From: Echeneis naucrates
Taxonomy: Eukaryota > Chordata > Actinopteri > Carangiformes > Echeneidae
DNA: 64,000 nucleotides
Assembly (NCBI RefSeq): GCF_900963305.1
Contig: NC_042521.1
Coordinates: 2,189,614 to 2,253,613 of the forward strand
Direction of reading: 5' to 3'
Made by a program: the position numbers and the translations under genes. Positions 41,091-51,554 of the stretch are shown here, piece after piece (position 1 is the stretch's first letter; the number at the start of each line of letters is the position of its first letter). The notes below the pieces were generated by a model that was given only the letters and a program-made list of their open reading frames with translations, was not told the DNA's origin and searched no databases.

Positions 41091-41689
41091 ATTTAAAGAA
41101 GTTATTATAAGACAGGATGAACACAGATCCGACCTGTCTGAGGTGTGAAGGCACCATTTTGTGGACTAGAAGCTTTGGCAAAATGGTGCCGTTGCCTAAA
41201 GTGAGTCTGATTTGTGTCGATAGAGGGAGTTGGTGTTTTGATATCACTTCACTGCACCTTTGGTGTCTATGACACATCACCAGGCAACTTTTCAAATAGC
41301 TTTACAGCTCGACAAAAACAAACGAGCACAGCAGGGACTTTCCAGGTCAGCTCTAACAATAAAACCCAACCCCTGCTACGTTACGATGCACTGCACCGAA
41401 ACAGGGAGGCTTCAAACTGGAAAAACAGCAAACAGAGCAGAATCACCGAGCGTATGCTCAGGAAACAGAAGCCTCAGGTGACTAACCTGTAGCACAGTCC
41501 TAAATATTCTCAGCTTTACTTCTCCTTATCTCATCCATGTATCTGCGTTTAAACGAACACCATCAGATAAAATTTGTCCAGTTCACTGACAAAAGATAAG
41601 TGAGGCCACTGACAGTGATCCAAAATGTTTGATACTGGTGGATATAATATTTTAATTGGATAGATATGATTATAAATGAATGTTTCTGT

Positions 41690-42004
41690 GTTGTGTCAAG
41701 TCAAACTTTTATTCACAATCACCAAAAAAAAGGACATGGAATAGAACAATTACAGAGTGAAAACAGATTTGGGCATTTTTAATTTAAACAGTACTCAAAA
41801 TAAACACCATTAACACTACTGATAAAGTTGTGAAGGTGCATTTTTAAATTCATATCACTCCTAATAACCTAAAATCATTTACATCCAATAAAGAGAATGT
41901 AATATTTACATCAATTCCAGCTTGTTATCATCATCTGCTCTGCTGTTAGTCATCCACAACAGTTTCCTCACAAAGCGCACTATTTAAACAGTGACAGTCC
42001 TTTT
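41690..42004 (-). other. tap2: tap2 3' UTR
   Basis: TTTATT at 41708-41713 reads as AATAAA on the gene strand, which gives a 3' UTR of about 300 nt after the stop at 42005-42007. Confidence 0.6.
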
Positions 42005-45000
42005 TCACTCATCAAAGAGCTTCTCCACCAGTTTGTAGTAGCTCCCCTTCATGTCCATCAGCTTCTGGTGAGTTCCTCGCTCCTCCACTTTGCCTCCACT
42101 AATCACAACTATCTGATCCGCCTTCTCAATGGTCTTCAGCCTGTGAGCGATCACCAGGAGGGTGATGTTGGGACAGCTGGCCAGGGCCTGCTGGACCTGA
42201 GCACGGTCAACAACAGAAACATCTCTGCATTATTATGTCTCCGTGTCAGATATATCTATTTCTGTACGAAAGGAGAACTAAATGATGCAAAGAGAAAACA
42301 TTTTGATATATTTTAGGCATCCTATTTTTATTTATGTAATTATTATTTTCTATTAGCAAAAACTCAAATTTATATCCATACTCCCTTGGCAGGTGACATA
42401 AAGCCGATGAAATGAGCAGTTAGACTTCACAAACACAGGACCTGATACCACAGAGATAGAAGTTGTGACACACTTTACCTTATTTTCACTCTCCGTGTCC
42501 AAAGAGCTGGTTATTTCGTCCAGAATGAGGACATTGGGCTGTCTGACCAGAGCTCGAGCAATGGCAATCCGCTGCTTCTCACTCTTGGATAACTGGCCGC
42601 CTCCTTCACCCACCTCTGAGAAATCAATGATCAAAGGTGTGACTATAAAAAACCAAGCAGCTCCATTCATCATTTTAATAACAAAGTTGTGTCAGATGAA
42701 TAATGAAGAATGAACTCCCTGTGGAGGCCAGTTAAACAGTTCACCTGTGTCGTAGCCTTTCTCCAGCTGCATGATGAAGTCATGGGCGTTGGCTTTACGC
42801 GCCGCGTCCTGGATCTCATCCAAAGTGCATTCAGCAAGCCCGTAGGCGATGTTGTCTCTAACGGAGCCAGAGAAGAGAACAGGATCCTGGCTCACCACTG
42901 CAACCTGTCAAACAGACAGACTGTGCTCAGCTTGACCAAGGAATAACTGCTGTTTCCAAATTTACCCAAAATTCTGACGAAATGTTATAGCACCACCTTC
43001 CAAACGACATTATTTACAAATTATTGGTTTGCTGTTGCGCTGTAACAATTCAGTTTACCTTTAAACATAATGCTGTCTGCAATGGTGGGAAACAACCTTT
43101 TTGTTTTATGCCAGTTTCTATCACTTATTCTGAAGTTAACATGCTAACATGCTAACATGCTAGTTGGACTATTATAACATGTTGAGCAGTGAAGGCAGAG
43201 AGTCAGCGATAAAACAAAGGAATTCTTCAGCTCCATCAGAAAAAGCATGGATGATTAATGACCTTCTTGTGGAGGTAATGGTGGTCGTAGGATTTCAGTG
43301 GCTCATTGTCCAACAGGATTTCTCCATCCTGCGGCTCGTAGAATCGCTCCAGCAGACTCACACAGGTGCTTTTTCCACCTCCGGACGAACCCACCAGTGC
43401 CGTCATCTGACCCGGCTTCAGCTCCAAAGAGAAATCCTGGAACAGGGTCATTTTAATCATTGATCATTTTAAAAGCACAGAATTGATTGTAGAGTTTGTA
43501 AGTCATTTTTCCATTTTCAAAGTTTTGCCTTCACTCGTTTTATGAATTGTCTGAATAAAAATCCAGGTACCTTTCTGAAAGCTCACCTTCAGCACTGTTT
43601 TACTGGGGTTTGCAGGATAAGCGAAGTTGAGACAGTTGAATTTGACATTTCCTGTCAGCTGATCAGGTTTAAGATGTCCATCTGCGCTGACTTGAGGTTT
43701 TCGGTCCAGGTATTCGAACACTTTCCCAGCAGCCCCCACTGAGTTCAGCATGTCACCGAAGATGTAGGTGAGGGTCTGAAAGACGGCGGCCACAGGTCAG
43801 GGTTGGTAAAAGGGTCACTGAACACCAGTCTTTGAGTTACAGTGGAGGAAAATCTGAAGCCGTCTGCTACTAGTCTTCTTTCTGTTAGCATGCTAAACTG
43901 TTAGCTTTGGAGGAGCAAACTCAAATGGTCACGTTCTGATACTGAGTCACAGCAGCATCCAGGCTGTCCTGAAAAACCAGCTTACAATCATTGACAGCAA
44001 TTCACGGAGCATTATGGGATACCCTGATGTTGGCTCCAACGTTTGACTGGTAGAGGATGAAGGAAATCAGGTTGCCAGTTGTCATCTGTCCACTCTGGAT
44101 AAACAGCCGGCCGTAGTACAGCATGAAGACCTGCATCCCCAACCCTGTTAGCTGTGATGGAGTTTAACACACACACAAAAACAAGTTAAATAAGGTAACA
44201 CGCAAGGAGAGCATCAACACAATCATGAAGAACTAAGAATTTCTCACCCTCCGTGCAAGCAGGTAAATGGCCCTGACTATGTCCCTTCGAGTCTTCAGGT
44301 TATGTATGTCCAACAGACGTTCATCATATCGACGGGCCTCGTGTTTTTCAGATTTAAAGCTTCGTACCACACGAATACTGGACACTACTTCACTCGCTGA
44401 TTCGTTGGCCAAAGCCATTGAGTCCTGCATTGCCCGGCACAACCTCTGAGGAAGGAGTAAAAGAAAAATGAGCAAGATGATTCTACTTAAACTTTAGAGA
44501 CTAAAGGTCATAAATGTTCTCTCTCTGAGGATCAACGATTCATTCACTAAATTATCTGTGATGAAAGATTATTTTACCAATAGTTTCTTGTTAACTTTAG
44601 ATGTCAGATAAAAGTTAACGTAATGTTAATGTTTACCTGATAGTATGTGTCGTACAAATTCTGAATCAGGCCAGTGATGGGCGTCTCCATCAGGACGAGC
44701 AGTGTGAGCTTCCACGACAGGTTCATCATCAGGGAGATCATCCCCACTGTCTTGATGAATGTCCTCAGCAGCACGTTGACATTCAAACCCACTGTCTTTG
44801 CCATCAGGGTGGTGTCCTTCGACAGCCGAGAGGTGATTTCACCTTCGAAGGAAATGAAAATAATGTATTCTGTGTCTTTTCATGTTAAGGTCTGTCCTGA
44901 AACTGTTTGTCCACCAGACTCAGTCCATGGCCACTCACTCCATGTTATCCTGGAGGACACTCACCTGTCTTTATGGCCTCGAAGAATCCGACTTCCTGTT

Positions 45001-46318
45001 TGGTCAGAGCTCCAAACAGTTTGACTTTAATTCTGCATGTGTAGGAGCTGATGGCACAGAGTAAAAGGCCTCCTCTGCAGCCGGCACTCACAGAGCTGAT
45101 GACAAAGAGACGGACAGTCAGACAGGACGAGGGACGCCCAGACACACTGCAGGCTGACTGAGCCATACCTTCCCACAGAGTACAGGCCCATGAAGAGCAG
45201 AGCAGATGTGAATTCACTCTGCTGGTACTGACCCCCCAAGATGTCAATGACCCTCCCCGTGTAGAACGGGATGAACATCTCACCTGAGGAGACACACAGA
45301 GCAACACTTTTTATTTTATTTTTTAACTTTATACATTAAACTAAAACAGTCTTTAGTCAAAAGTTCAGAGCTGATCTGCCTCTGCACCATTTTCATAAAA
45401 TGTGTGAAATCATCACCATCATCACCATCACCATCATCATCATAATCATCTCCATCATCATCATCACCATCATCACCATCATCATCATCACCATCACCAT
45501 TACCATCATCATCACAATCATCACCATCATCATCACCATCATCACCACCATCATCACCATCATCACCACCATCATCACCATCACCATCACCATCATCACC
45601 ATCATCATCACCATCACCATCACCATCATCACCATCATCATCACCATCACCATCACCATCATCATCATCATCACCATCACCATCACCATCACCATCATCA
45701 CCATCATCATCACCACCATCATCACAATCATCACCATCATCACCATCATCATCACCATCATCACCATCACCATCATCATCATCATCACCAGCAGCAGCAG
45801 CAGCACTCACACAGGACAGCCAGGGACAGGAACACCAACCCCCCCAGCAGCAGGGGGTAGTCAGGTCTTAACAGCCGGAAGACTCTCATGAACAGCACCC
45901 TGCTCTTGTGTTTGCTCTCCTTCCCGGCCGTGTCGTCGCTGTCCGGGACGGTGATCTCCCAGAAGAGCGCGGCGGCCACAGACGCCGCTGCGCACAGCAG
46001 CCAGCAGCGCGTCCCGGCCATGCGTCCGCAGCGGCCGTCCTCCCGGTACAGCGCCACGGTGCCGGTCTCAAACACGGCGGGCAGCAGGCCGTGAGCCGCC
46101 GTGACACGAAGCAGGAGCGGCTTCCATCGCCCGGCGGTGAGCAGACAGACGGCGGCCAGAGCCGAGCACCGGACAGCCGCGGACAGCCAGAGCCGGGCGA
46201 GCTGTCCGGGGACGCTGTGCGTCACCAGCAGGCCGGAGGAGTGAAACAGGGACAGGTCGACACACACAGCCACAATCAGAGAAGCAGCTGTGCGGATGAG
46301 CTGCCGAAAATCTGCCAT
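42005..46318 (-). CDS. tap2: Antigen peptide transporter 2 (TAP2, ABCB3)
   Basis: This half-transporter pairs with TAP1 in the ER membrane and pumps proteasomal peptides to MHC class I. Exons in order: 45811-46318, 45169-45283, 44965-45095, 44637-44842, 44248-44445, 44023-44151, 43587-43775, 43263-43436, 42745-42904, 42479-42615, 42005-42196; 712 aa. Exon 1 encodes the extra N-terminal membrane helices (tapasin-docking region); the core membrane domain follows ([34 protein letters not shown]). The ATPase domain has Walker [10 protein letters not shown] (508-516), Q-loop SQDPVLF, Walker B VLILDE (Asp636-Glu637) and H-loop His667 in VIAHR. The signature motif reads LSKSE (612-616) instead of LSGGQ, and the D-loop SSLD. 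TAP2 rather than TAP1 is chosen by similarity ([32 protein letters not shown]). The start is the first ATG with a strong Kozak context; the frame extends upstream only to a GTG. No tap1 is in the window. Confidence 0.96.
45408..45792. repeat. (ATC/ACC)n trinucleotide repeat in tap2 intron 1
   Basis: About 385 bp of ATC and ACC triplets, ending in a short CAG run beside the tap2 exon 1 donor (exon edge at 45811). The Asp/Gly and Met-rich open frames across it are artefacts of the repeat. Confidence 0.95.
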
Positions 46319-46378
46319 TTCAGACACACTCAGTCCTCCTGTGTCCTTCTCTGCTGCCACAACTGTTCACTCTTCTAC

Positions 46379-46419
46379 TTTCACTTTCGTTATCTGGCAG
46401 CAGCAGGAGTTTCCAAGAA
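46379..46419 (-). promoter_or_regulatory. tap2: ISRE and GAS motifs in the tap2 promoter
   Basis: TTTCACTTTC at 46379-46388 (GAAAGTGAAA on the gene strand) is a full ISRE core, 61-70 bp upstream of the tap2 ATG. TTCCAAGAA at 46411-46419 matches the STAT GAS pattern TTCNNNGAA. Together they indicate induction by type I and type II interferon. This is a motif inference. Confidence 0.7.
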
Positions 46420-46459
46420 ACACACAGAACTAACCAGCTTCACATCTGCAGGCTGACTG

Positions 46460-47184
46460 AGGGAGTTTAGGACACTTCAAATGGGAAAACTGGCAACTTA
46501 CATCACTGATAAATTACCAATGATCACCATCAGCAGCAGCATCCTTCTGAATAATCACTAAACTGAGACCTCCATTAGAACATAACAACAACAGGAAGAG
46601 AAGGTTTATTGAGAAAAGTGAACCTAATGACTTATAGCTCTGATTTTATTTCACTCTGTGTGAAACTTAGTTAGCTTACTGATTTAAAATGCACACGTCC
46701 AGTTAAAAAATTCAGCTGAGTGACCAAAAATCAACCAGTTCAGTTTATTTTGTCTGAATACTGAGATGATGACTGAGTGATTATAACAGCTGACGTGTGT
46801 TTGGTTGGCAACTATTTTGTCAGACAGCTGCTGCTTCTGATGGGAGAGAAAAAGGAAAGTTTCTGTGTTCACATTAGACCAAAGGACTGTCACAGTTTCT
46901 GCAAGATTATGTCAAATTAGTTTGCTTTTGTCATTCAGGCACATTAAAACGGAAATAATTTGTAATTTTGTCATACAACAGCTTCATTGACAGAATAATG
47001 CAGCAAGTTGGAGATGTTGAAGTGAACTTTAATGACAGAAACAGCACATCTGATTCAGAGTCTCTGGTCAGGTCCCTTTGGTGAGATAATCATCAGTGAC
47101 TGAGGCTGGTGTTAGTAAACTAAACAGGTATAAATGTCACCTACTGCAAATATCTTATTGACGAACCATCAACTCGACCAAATA
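46460..47184. other. Spacer between tap2 and psmb9
   Basis: About 0.7 kb, A/T-rich. No gene, repeat or regulatory site was recognised. Confidence 0.5.
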
Positions 47185-47351
47185 CAGATATTTTTTCATT
47201 TTATTCAAATTCTTAGTCAAAGTATTCTGTCCAGTACATTTTAGTTTAGCTGAGTCGTCCGTTGAGAAACTCAAAGATGAATCAAACAAACCTAAAAGTA
47301 TTGTACTCAACAGTGGTTTAGTGCACTACCAATAAAAACTGTACATGTTGA

Positions 47352-48909
47352 TCACTGGTCAAAGAAGGAGGGTAAGTCATTTCCCAGAATGACTTTCTCC
47401 TCTGCGCCGTGTTCGTCGATGGTGACGATATAGGCCACGCCTCCGCTGGAGCCATCACGGCTCATTGCCAAAGACAGAGCTATGAGAGAGGAGAGGTGAG
47501 AAAGGGTGAGGAGGTTAACCTCATAATTTTAATGGATGTAACATCCTGCTGCCAGTCAGTGCGACAGGGAGCTCGTGTCCATCCAACAATCTGCCAAACA
47601 AATCTGCGGAGAAAGAAAACGTACTGTTGATGACAAACTGCTGACTCTCCTCTTTGCTCATGCCTTTATGATACTCAGCATCAACGAACCCGTACACATA
47701 GAAGCTGCCAGAACCACCCACCGCAAACGGCTGCCTCGTCAGGAGCCCGTTCAGGGTGGCAAACACCTGGGAAAGGTCAAAGGGCAGAGAAATAAGGGAG
47801 CACAGCAGGGACTGTGATGTCATCCTGCTTCTCAGTGACCGCGGGGTCATTTGAGTAGAATCATTCATTTTCACTGTGTTTTTTTTCCCCGTCATGTCTC
47901 TTTTTGACAGATGTGTTTACTGACCTGTCCTCCATCTCTCCTGTCCCAACCGGCCACAATGAGATGTGCCGACAGCTCCTCCTTGTACTTGTATGAAATG
48001 TTCTTCACCAGAGTGGCAGCCGAGCGAACCTGCGGGTCCTCACCTATCTCAGTACTGACACAAAAAACACGGGAAGGCGCCTTCAGTCAAAGTTTGACTT
48101 CACCTTCACCTTCTCGTCCGTCAGCCTCCATTCACTGAGTGCTTACCTGTGGACATCCAGCTGGTAGTTGACCATCTCAGCAATCGTCTGAGCGTCTGCG
48201 GCAGATCCTGACAGGGCACAGTAGATCTTGTCATGGAGCGGAGACAGTTTGTTCATCACCCTGTTCACCACCGTTTCTCTGTGTGACACATGGAGGAGTG
48301 AAGAAGAGGAGTGAGGAGGTTTATGAAGAAGAGGAATGAGGAGGTTTGTGAAGAAGAGGAGTGAGGAGGTTTATGAAGAAGAGGAATGAGGAGGTTTATG
48401 AAGAAGAGTGAGGAGGTTTATGAAGAAGAGGAGTGAGGAGGATCACGAAGAAGAGGAATGAGGAGGTTTATGAAGAAGAGGAGCGAGGAGGTTTATGAAG
48501 AAGAGGAATGAGGAGGTTTGTGAAGAAGAGGAGCGGAAACATTTCAGGAGCACGAACGTCTGAGTCACAAAGCAAAAAGGCTGGAAATCATTACTAACTC
48601 CTCAGTATCTGATGGTAAAATCCATATTTAGAAAGAACTCAAGTGAATGTACTGAATGACTTTCCATTGTTACACACACACACACACACACTAACTTACC
48701 CAGCAGACACTCGGGAATCGGACCCCAACACGACGCCTCCATTAAACTCTACAGCGATAATTGTAGTCTGCAGACAGAGCAGGAAGTGTTCAGGTGAGAG
48801 ACGGACACACACCAACACACCTGGACAGACGTTGAACCGCCTGTTTTTACCGACTCACCCCGGTCTTCACCTCCTCCGACAGCCATCCCGGCCCCGGAGC
48901 TGCAGACAT
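47352..48909 (-). CDS. psmb9a: Immunoproteasome subunit beta1i (LMP2)
   Basis: This interferon-induced catalytic subunit replaces beta1 in the 20S proteasome and favours cleavage after hydrophobic residues. Exons in order: 48859-48909, 48700-48767, 48147-48278, 47925-48054, 47625-47766, 47352-47479; 216 aa (human 219). A 17-residue propeptide ends in KTG just before Thr18, the mature Thr1 nucleophile (TTIIAVEF). Mature Asp17, Lys33 and the later GGSGS and SRDGSSGG motifs are intact. Mature residue 45 is Leu (CALSGSAAD), as in mammalian LMP2 and unlike Arg45 of constitutive beta1, so I call beta1i rather than psmb6. TTTATT at 47200-47205 is a likely poly(A) signal (AATAAA on the gene strand). 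Intron 3 holds a 25 bp minisatellite. Confidence 0.96.
48297..48535. repeat. 25 bp minisatellite in psmb9 intron
   Basis: Around nine copies of a purine-rich unit close to GAGGAGGTTTATGAAGAAGAGGAAT, with GTG/ATG/GCG variants and one shortened copy. It lies between psmb9 exons 2 and 3. Exon 3 ends at 48278, so the repeat comes within about 20 bp of the acceptor. Confidence 0.9.
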
Positions 48910-49053
48910 GCTGGACTCAGAGGAGCAGAAACCTTCAGGATCTTCAGACTTGATGTCGAAAAGCGCCTTTAATTACCAGATTTCGACCAGATCTCACCTT
49001 TTATTCACCAAATGAATTCAACAGAAGGACTGCGTGTTTTCCTGCTTTAAAAC

Positions 49054-49063
49054 GAAACTGAAA
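49054..49063 (-). promoter_or_regulatory. psmb9a: ISRE in the psmb9 promoter
   Basis: GAAACTGAAA, followed by GT, is a full ISRE core about 145 bp upstream of the psmb9 ATG at 48909. It is expected to bind IRF/ISGF3 factors. Confidence 0.65.
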
Positions 49064-49476
49064 GTTAAATGTTCCTCCTCTGCAGCTGTCATGACCCCAA
49101 ACCACCGCTGCACTCAGATCTAATGGTACAACTGACTGTAACACAACTGTTACACAACAAGTAATAAATATTAAGGACCTTTTGAAGCACAGAACAAAGA
49201 GGAAGAATGAAATGTTTTGGAAGTTTATTTTAATTCCACAAGATGAAATAAAAAACAACCCAAAAAAATGGTCCGGATACATTAGAAGACAGAAAGCAGC
49301 CAGACTTTATGATGGAAAGGACAGAAGTTTGGAAAAAGGCTGTAGTAGTTTGGTTTAGAGTTCATATCATATAATCCAAAACATTCTTCATGAACAGACA
49401 ACAAACTACTTTTTCATGTCTCTGCTTTGTTCTTCAGGAGAGTCTGTTAAAAAAAAATCCTCTGGTTTGATGAAGG

Positions 49477-51457
49477 TCACTCATCATGGAACTTGGGCAG
49501 CTTGTTTCCAGGTACAACCACATGCTCCACCCCCTTTTCTGTGATCACCGCCAGGTGAGCCACGCCCCCGCTGACGTTGTCTCTGCCCATGGCCAATGCA
49601 AGAGCTGAAAACAGGAACAGGGCGATGAAGCAAAGGGAGGGACGGAGTGGGCCAAACTAAAGGCCTCCACAGCCCCCAACAAACATCTGATCATGTTTAA
49701 AACACGAACATCGAACTCTGAGCTTCTAAATTCAACCTTTTATGAGGTAAACTTTTCACACTTGTACGTAAATATTTAGTTATTTTGACAGCCAGATAAT
49801 TTCAGAAGAAAGTCCTCATCAGCAGCAGTTTTAATGAGAATGTGTTAAGGTTCAGGTTAGATGGTTGGTTGGATGAAGACAACAATGTGACCTGACCTAC
49901 CGTTCGTGGCAAACTGCAGGCACTCGTCTCTGCTCATGTTGGGTTTGTATTTAGCGTCAACGTAGCCGTAGATGTAAGTGCTGCCCGAGCCACCGATGGT
50001 GAACGGCTGGCTGACTACCATCCCACCTAGAGACACCACGTACACCTGCAGAGGGATGGAGGAGTCAGTTACGAGCAGCAACGTTTAACAGCGTGCTGTC
50101 ATCTTCTCCGGTTGTCTGAGGTAGCTAACCCTAACCCACCTGAGGGCCTTTCTTCTTGTCCCAGCCTGCTGTGATGAATCCGGCCTGCAGCTCCTCTTTG
50201 TTTTTGTAACACAGTTCTTTCAGGACGGATGCTGCTGCTATCACCAGTGGAGGGGACTCCATCTGAACACTGCGGATTACACAGCATGACAACAACGTGT
50301 TAGTCTGTGTATACATACTGTATACTTGTGTATCTTAGTCTGTGTGTGGCACCTGTGGAAGGACAGGTGGAATTTAGCAGCCTTGGTGACGGCCTGCGCG
50401 TCGGCGAGTGAGCCCGCCATGCAGCAGAAGATCCTGTCGTGGACCTGAATCACCTTGTTGATGGTCCTAGATGATACGTATTCCCTAAAGAGAGGAAGAT
50501 ATCAAACACAAACACACTTTAACAGCACCACAAACAGCTGCGTCCTCCTCTCGAGCTCAGGTTGGGCCTGCATCAAATCCAACAAGCTCAGCGATGTCTT
50601 CCTTTTTACTGAGGAATAGTGTGAAATGTCTGCAGCAGCCTGTCTCTCTGACCGTCACCGTCAAAGGAGCGTTTTGTAGTTCTGTTATTGCTCCCATAAT
50701 GAAAATAATACACCGACCCTCCATCAGCTCAAAACACACTCACACCGCAAACTTCTGAACTCTCATGATGTGAAAAATGTTCATACTGTGTCAGAGACAT
50801 AAAAATGTAGTTCTGGAAGATTTTTTGGATGTTTTTTTTTGTCTCTCTGCTTCAAAACAGATCCTACTTGTGTGCTTTTTTTTATTTTTCATGCCACCCA
50901 GCAGCTCTTTGCACGGTGACCTGTCCTGGTTTGTTGGAGCATCCTCACCCTCCAATGGAAGCTCTGGAGTCTGAGCCGATGACGACCCCTCCATCAAAGA
51001 TGGCAGCCAGGATGGTGGTCTGAAGGGCAGAGGGGCTGATGGTCAGTGGGGAGGATCCAACAATAACAGAAGAAAAATCAACTCTATCAACAGACTTCGT
51101 GTTCGTTCATGGACTGAACGACGCTGTGAATTCTGGGAAATGGAGTTCAGTCATTTCCTCCCTGAAAATGAAAGTGTAGCTGGTGGTTCTCTTCTTATAA
51201 ATATAAAGCATAAACTCGTACAGATATAACACTAAAGTCTGTACTAAAACTAAAACATCATGTGGCTGGAACTTCACTTTGTTCCGCTCAGGTTTCTGAT
51301 CATCACCTGTTCGTGCGCAAAATCGATTATTGGTGATTTTCAGAGTAATTCGATGCTGGTGCTCCATCAGAGGACAAAGATCCCAGAGAACCGGTCCGGA
51401 TCTACTCACCCCTGTGCTGACTCCTTTGACTTCTGAGTCCACGCAGTGTTTCTCCAT
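49477..51457 (-). CDS. psmb12: Proteasome beta1-type subunit PSMB12 (teleost LMP2/delta-like)
   Basis: This is a second beta1-family catalytic subunit, known from the fish MHC and absent from mammals. Exons in order: 51410-51457, 50949-51019, 50353-50484, 50140-50269, 49901-50045, 49477-49604; 217 aa. Exon number, phases and most lengths match psmb9, so the two are tandem duplicates. A 16-residue propeptide ends STG before Thr17 (mature Thr1, TTILAAIF). Asp17, a Lys in the INK motif, GGSGS and DNVSGG are kept. It differs from psmb9 by one inserted residue (SIGGEYVSSR) and by Met at the position equivalent to mature residue 45 (FCCMAGS), which should make the S1 pocket hydrophobic. TTTATT at 49224-49229 is a probable poly(A) signal on the gene strand. 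Its ATG lies 97 bp from that of psmb13 on the other strand. Confidence 0.92.
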
Positions 51458-51554
51458 TTTCAGCGCAGAACCGAAAGAGAGGAAGGCGGAGTGACGCTCG
51501 AACAGCGACCTCAGGCGCACCGGGACGCGCAGAGAGGCTGCAGTCAGATCCACA
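51458..51554. promoter_or_regulatory. Bidirectional promoter of psmb12 and psmb13
   Basis: Only 97 bp separate the two divergent ATGs. The interval is GC-rich, has no TATA box, and includes GAACCGAAAG (51468-51477), a near-match to the ISRE core. The two 5' UTRs must also fit in here, so initiation is probably dispersed. The layout recalls the shared TAP1-LMP2 promoter of mammals, but with other partners. Confidence 0.65.

Larger units (their letters stand above)
34377..41689. other. Intergenic region without a recognised gene
   Basis: A/T-rich DNA between brd2 and the tap2 3' end. No frame shows a known domain or an exon pattern. Noted inside it: two similar CTCF-like words at 37700-37776, a perfect hairpin at 38251-38307, a further CTCF-like word at 38652-38665, an A-run at 37650-37667, and a retroposon-tail-like segment at 41056-41090. 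Confidence 0.5.

Noticed and set aside
45316-45891. Long open frames rich in Asp/Gly, Met or Ile/Thr
   Set aside because: They are translations of the ATC/ACC triplet repeat in tap2 intron 1.
46319-46360. Upstream extension of tap2 by 14 residues
   Set aside because: It would start at GTG; the ATG at 46318 has a strong context and gives the usual TAP2 start.
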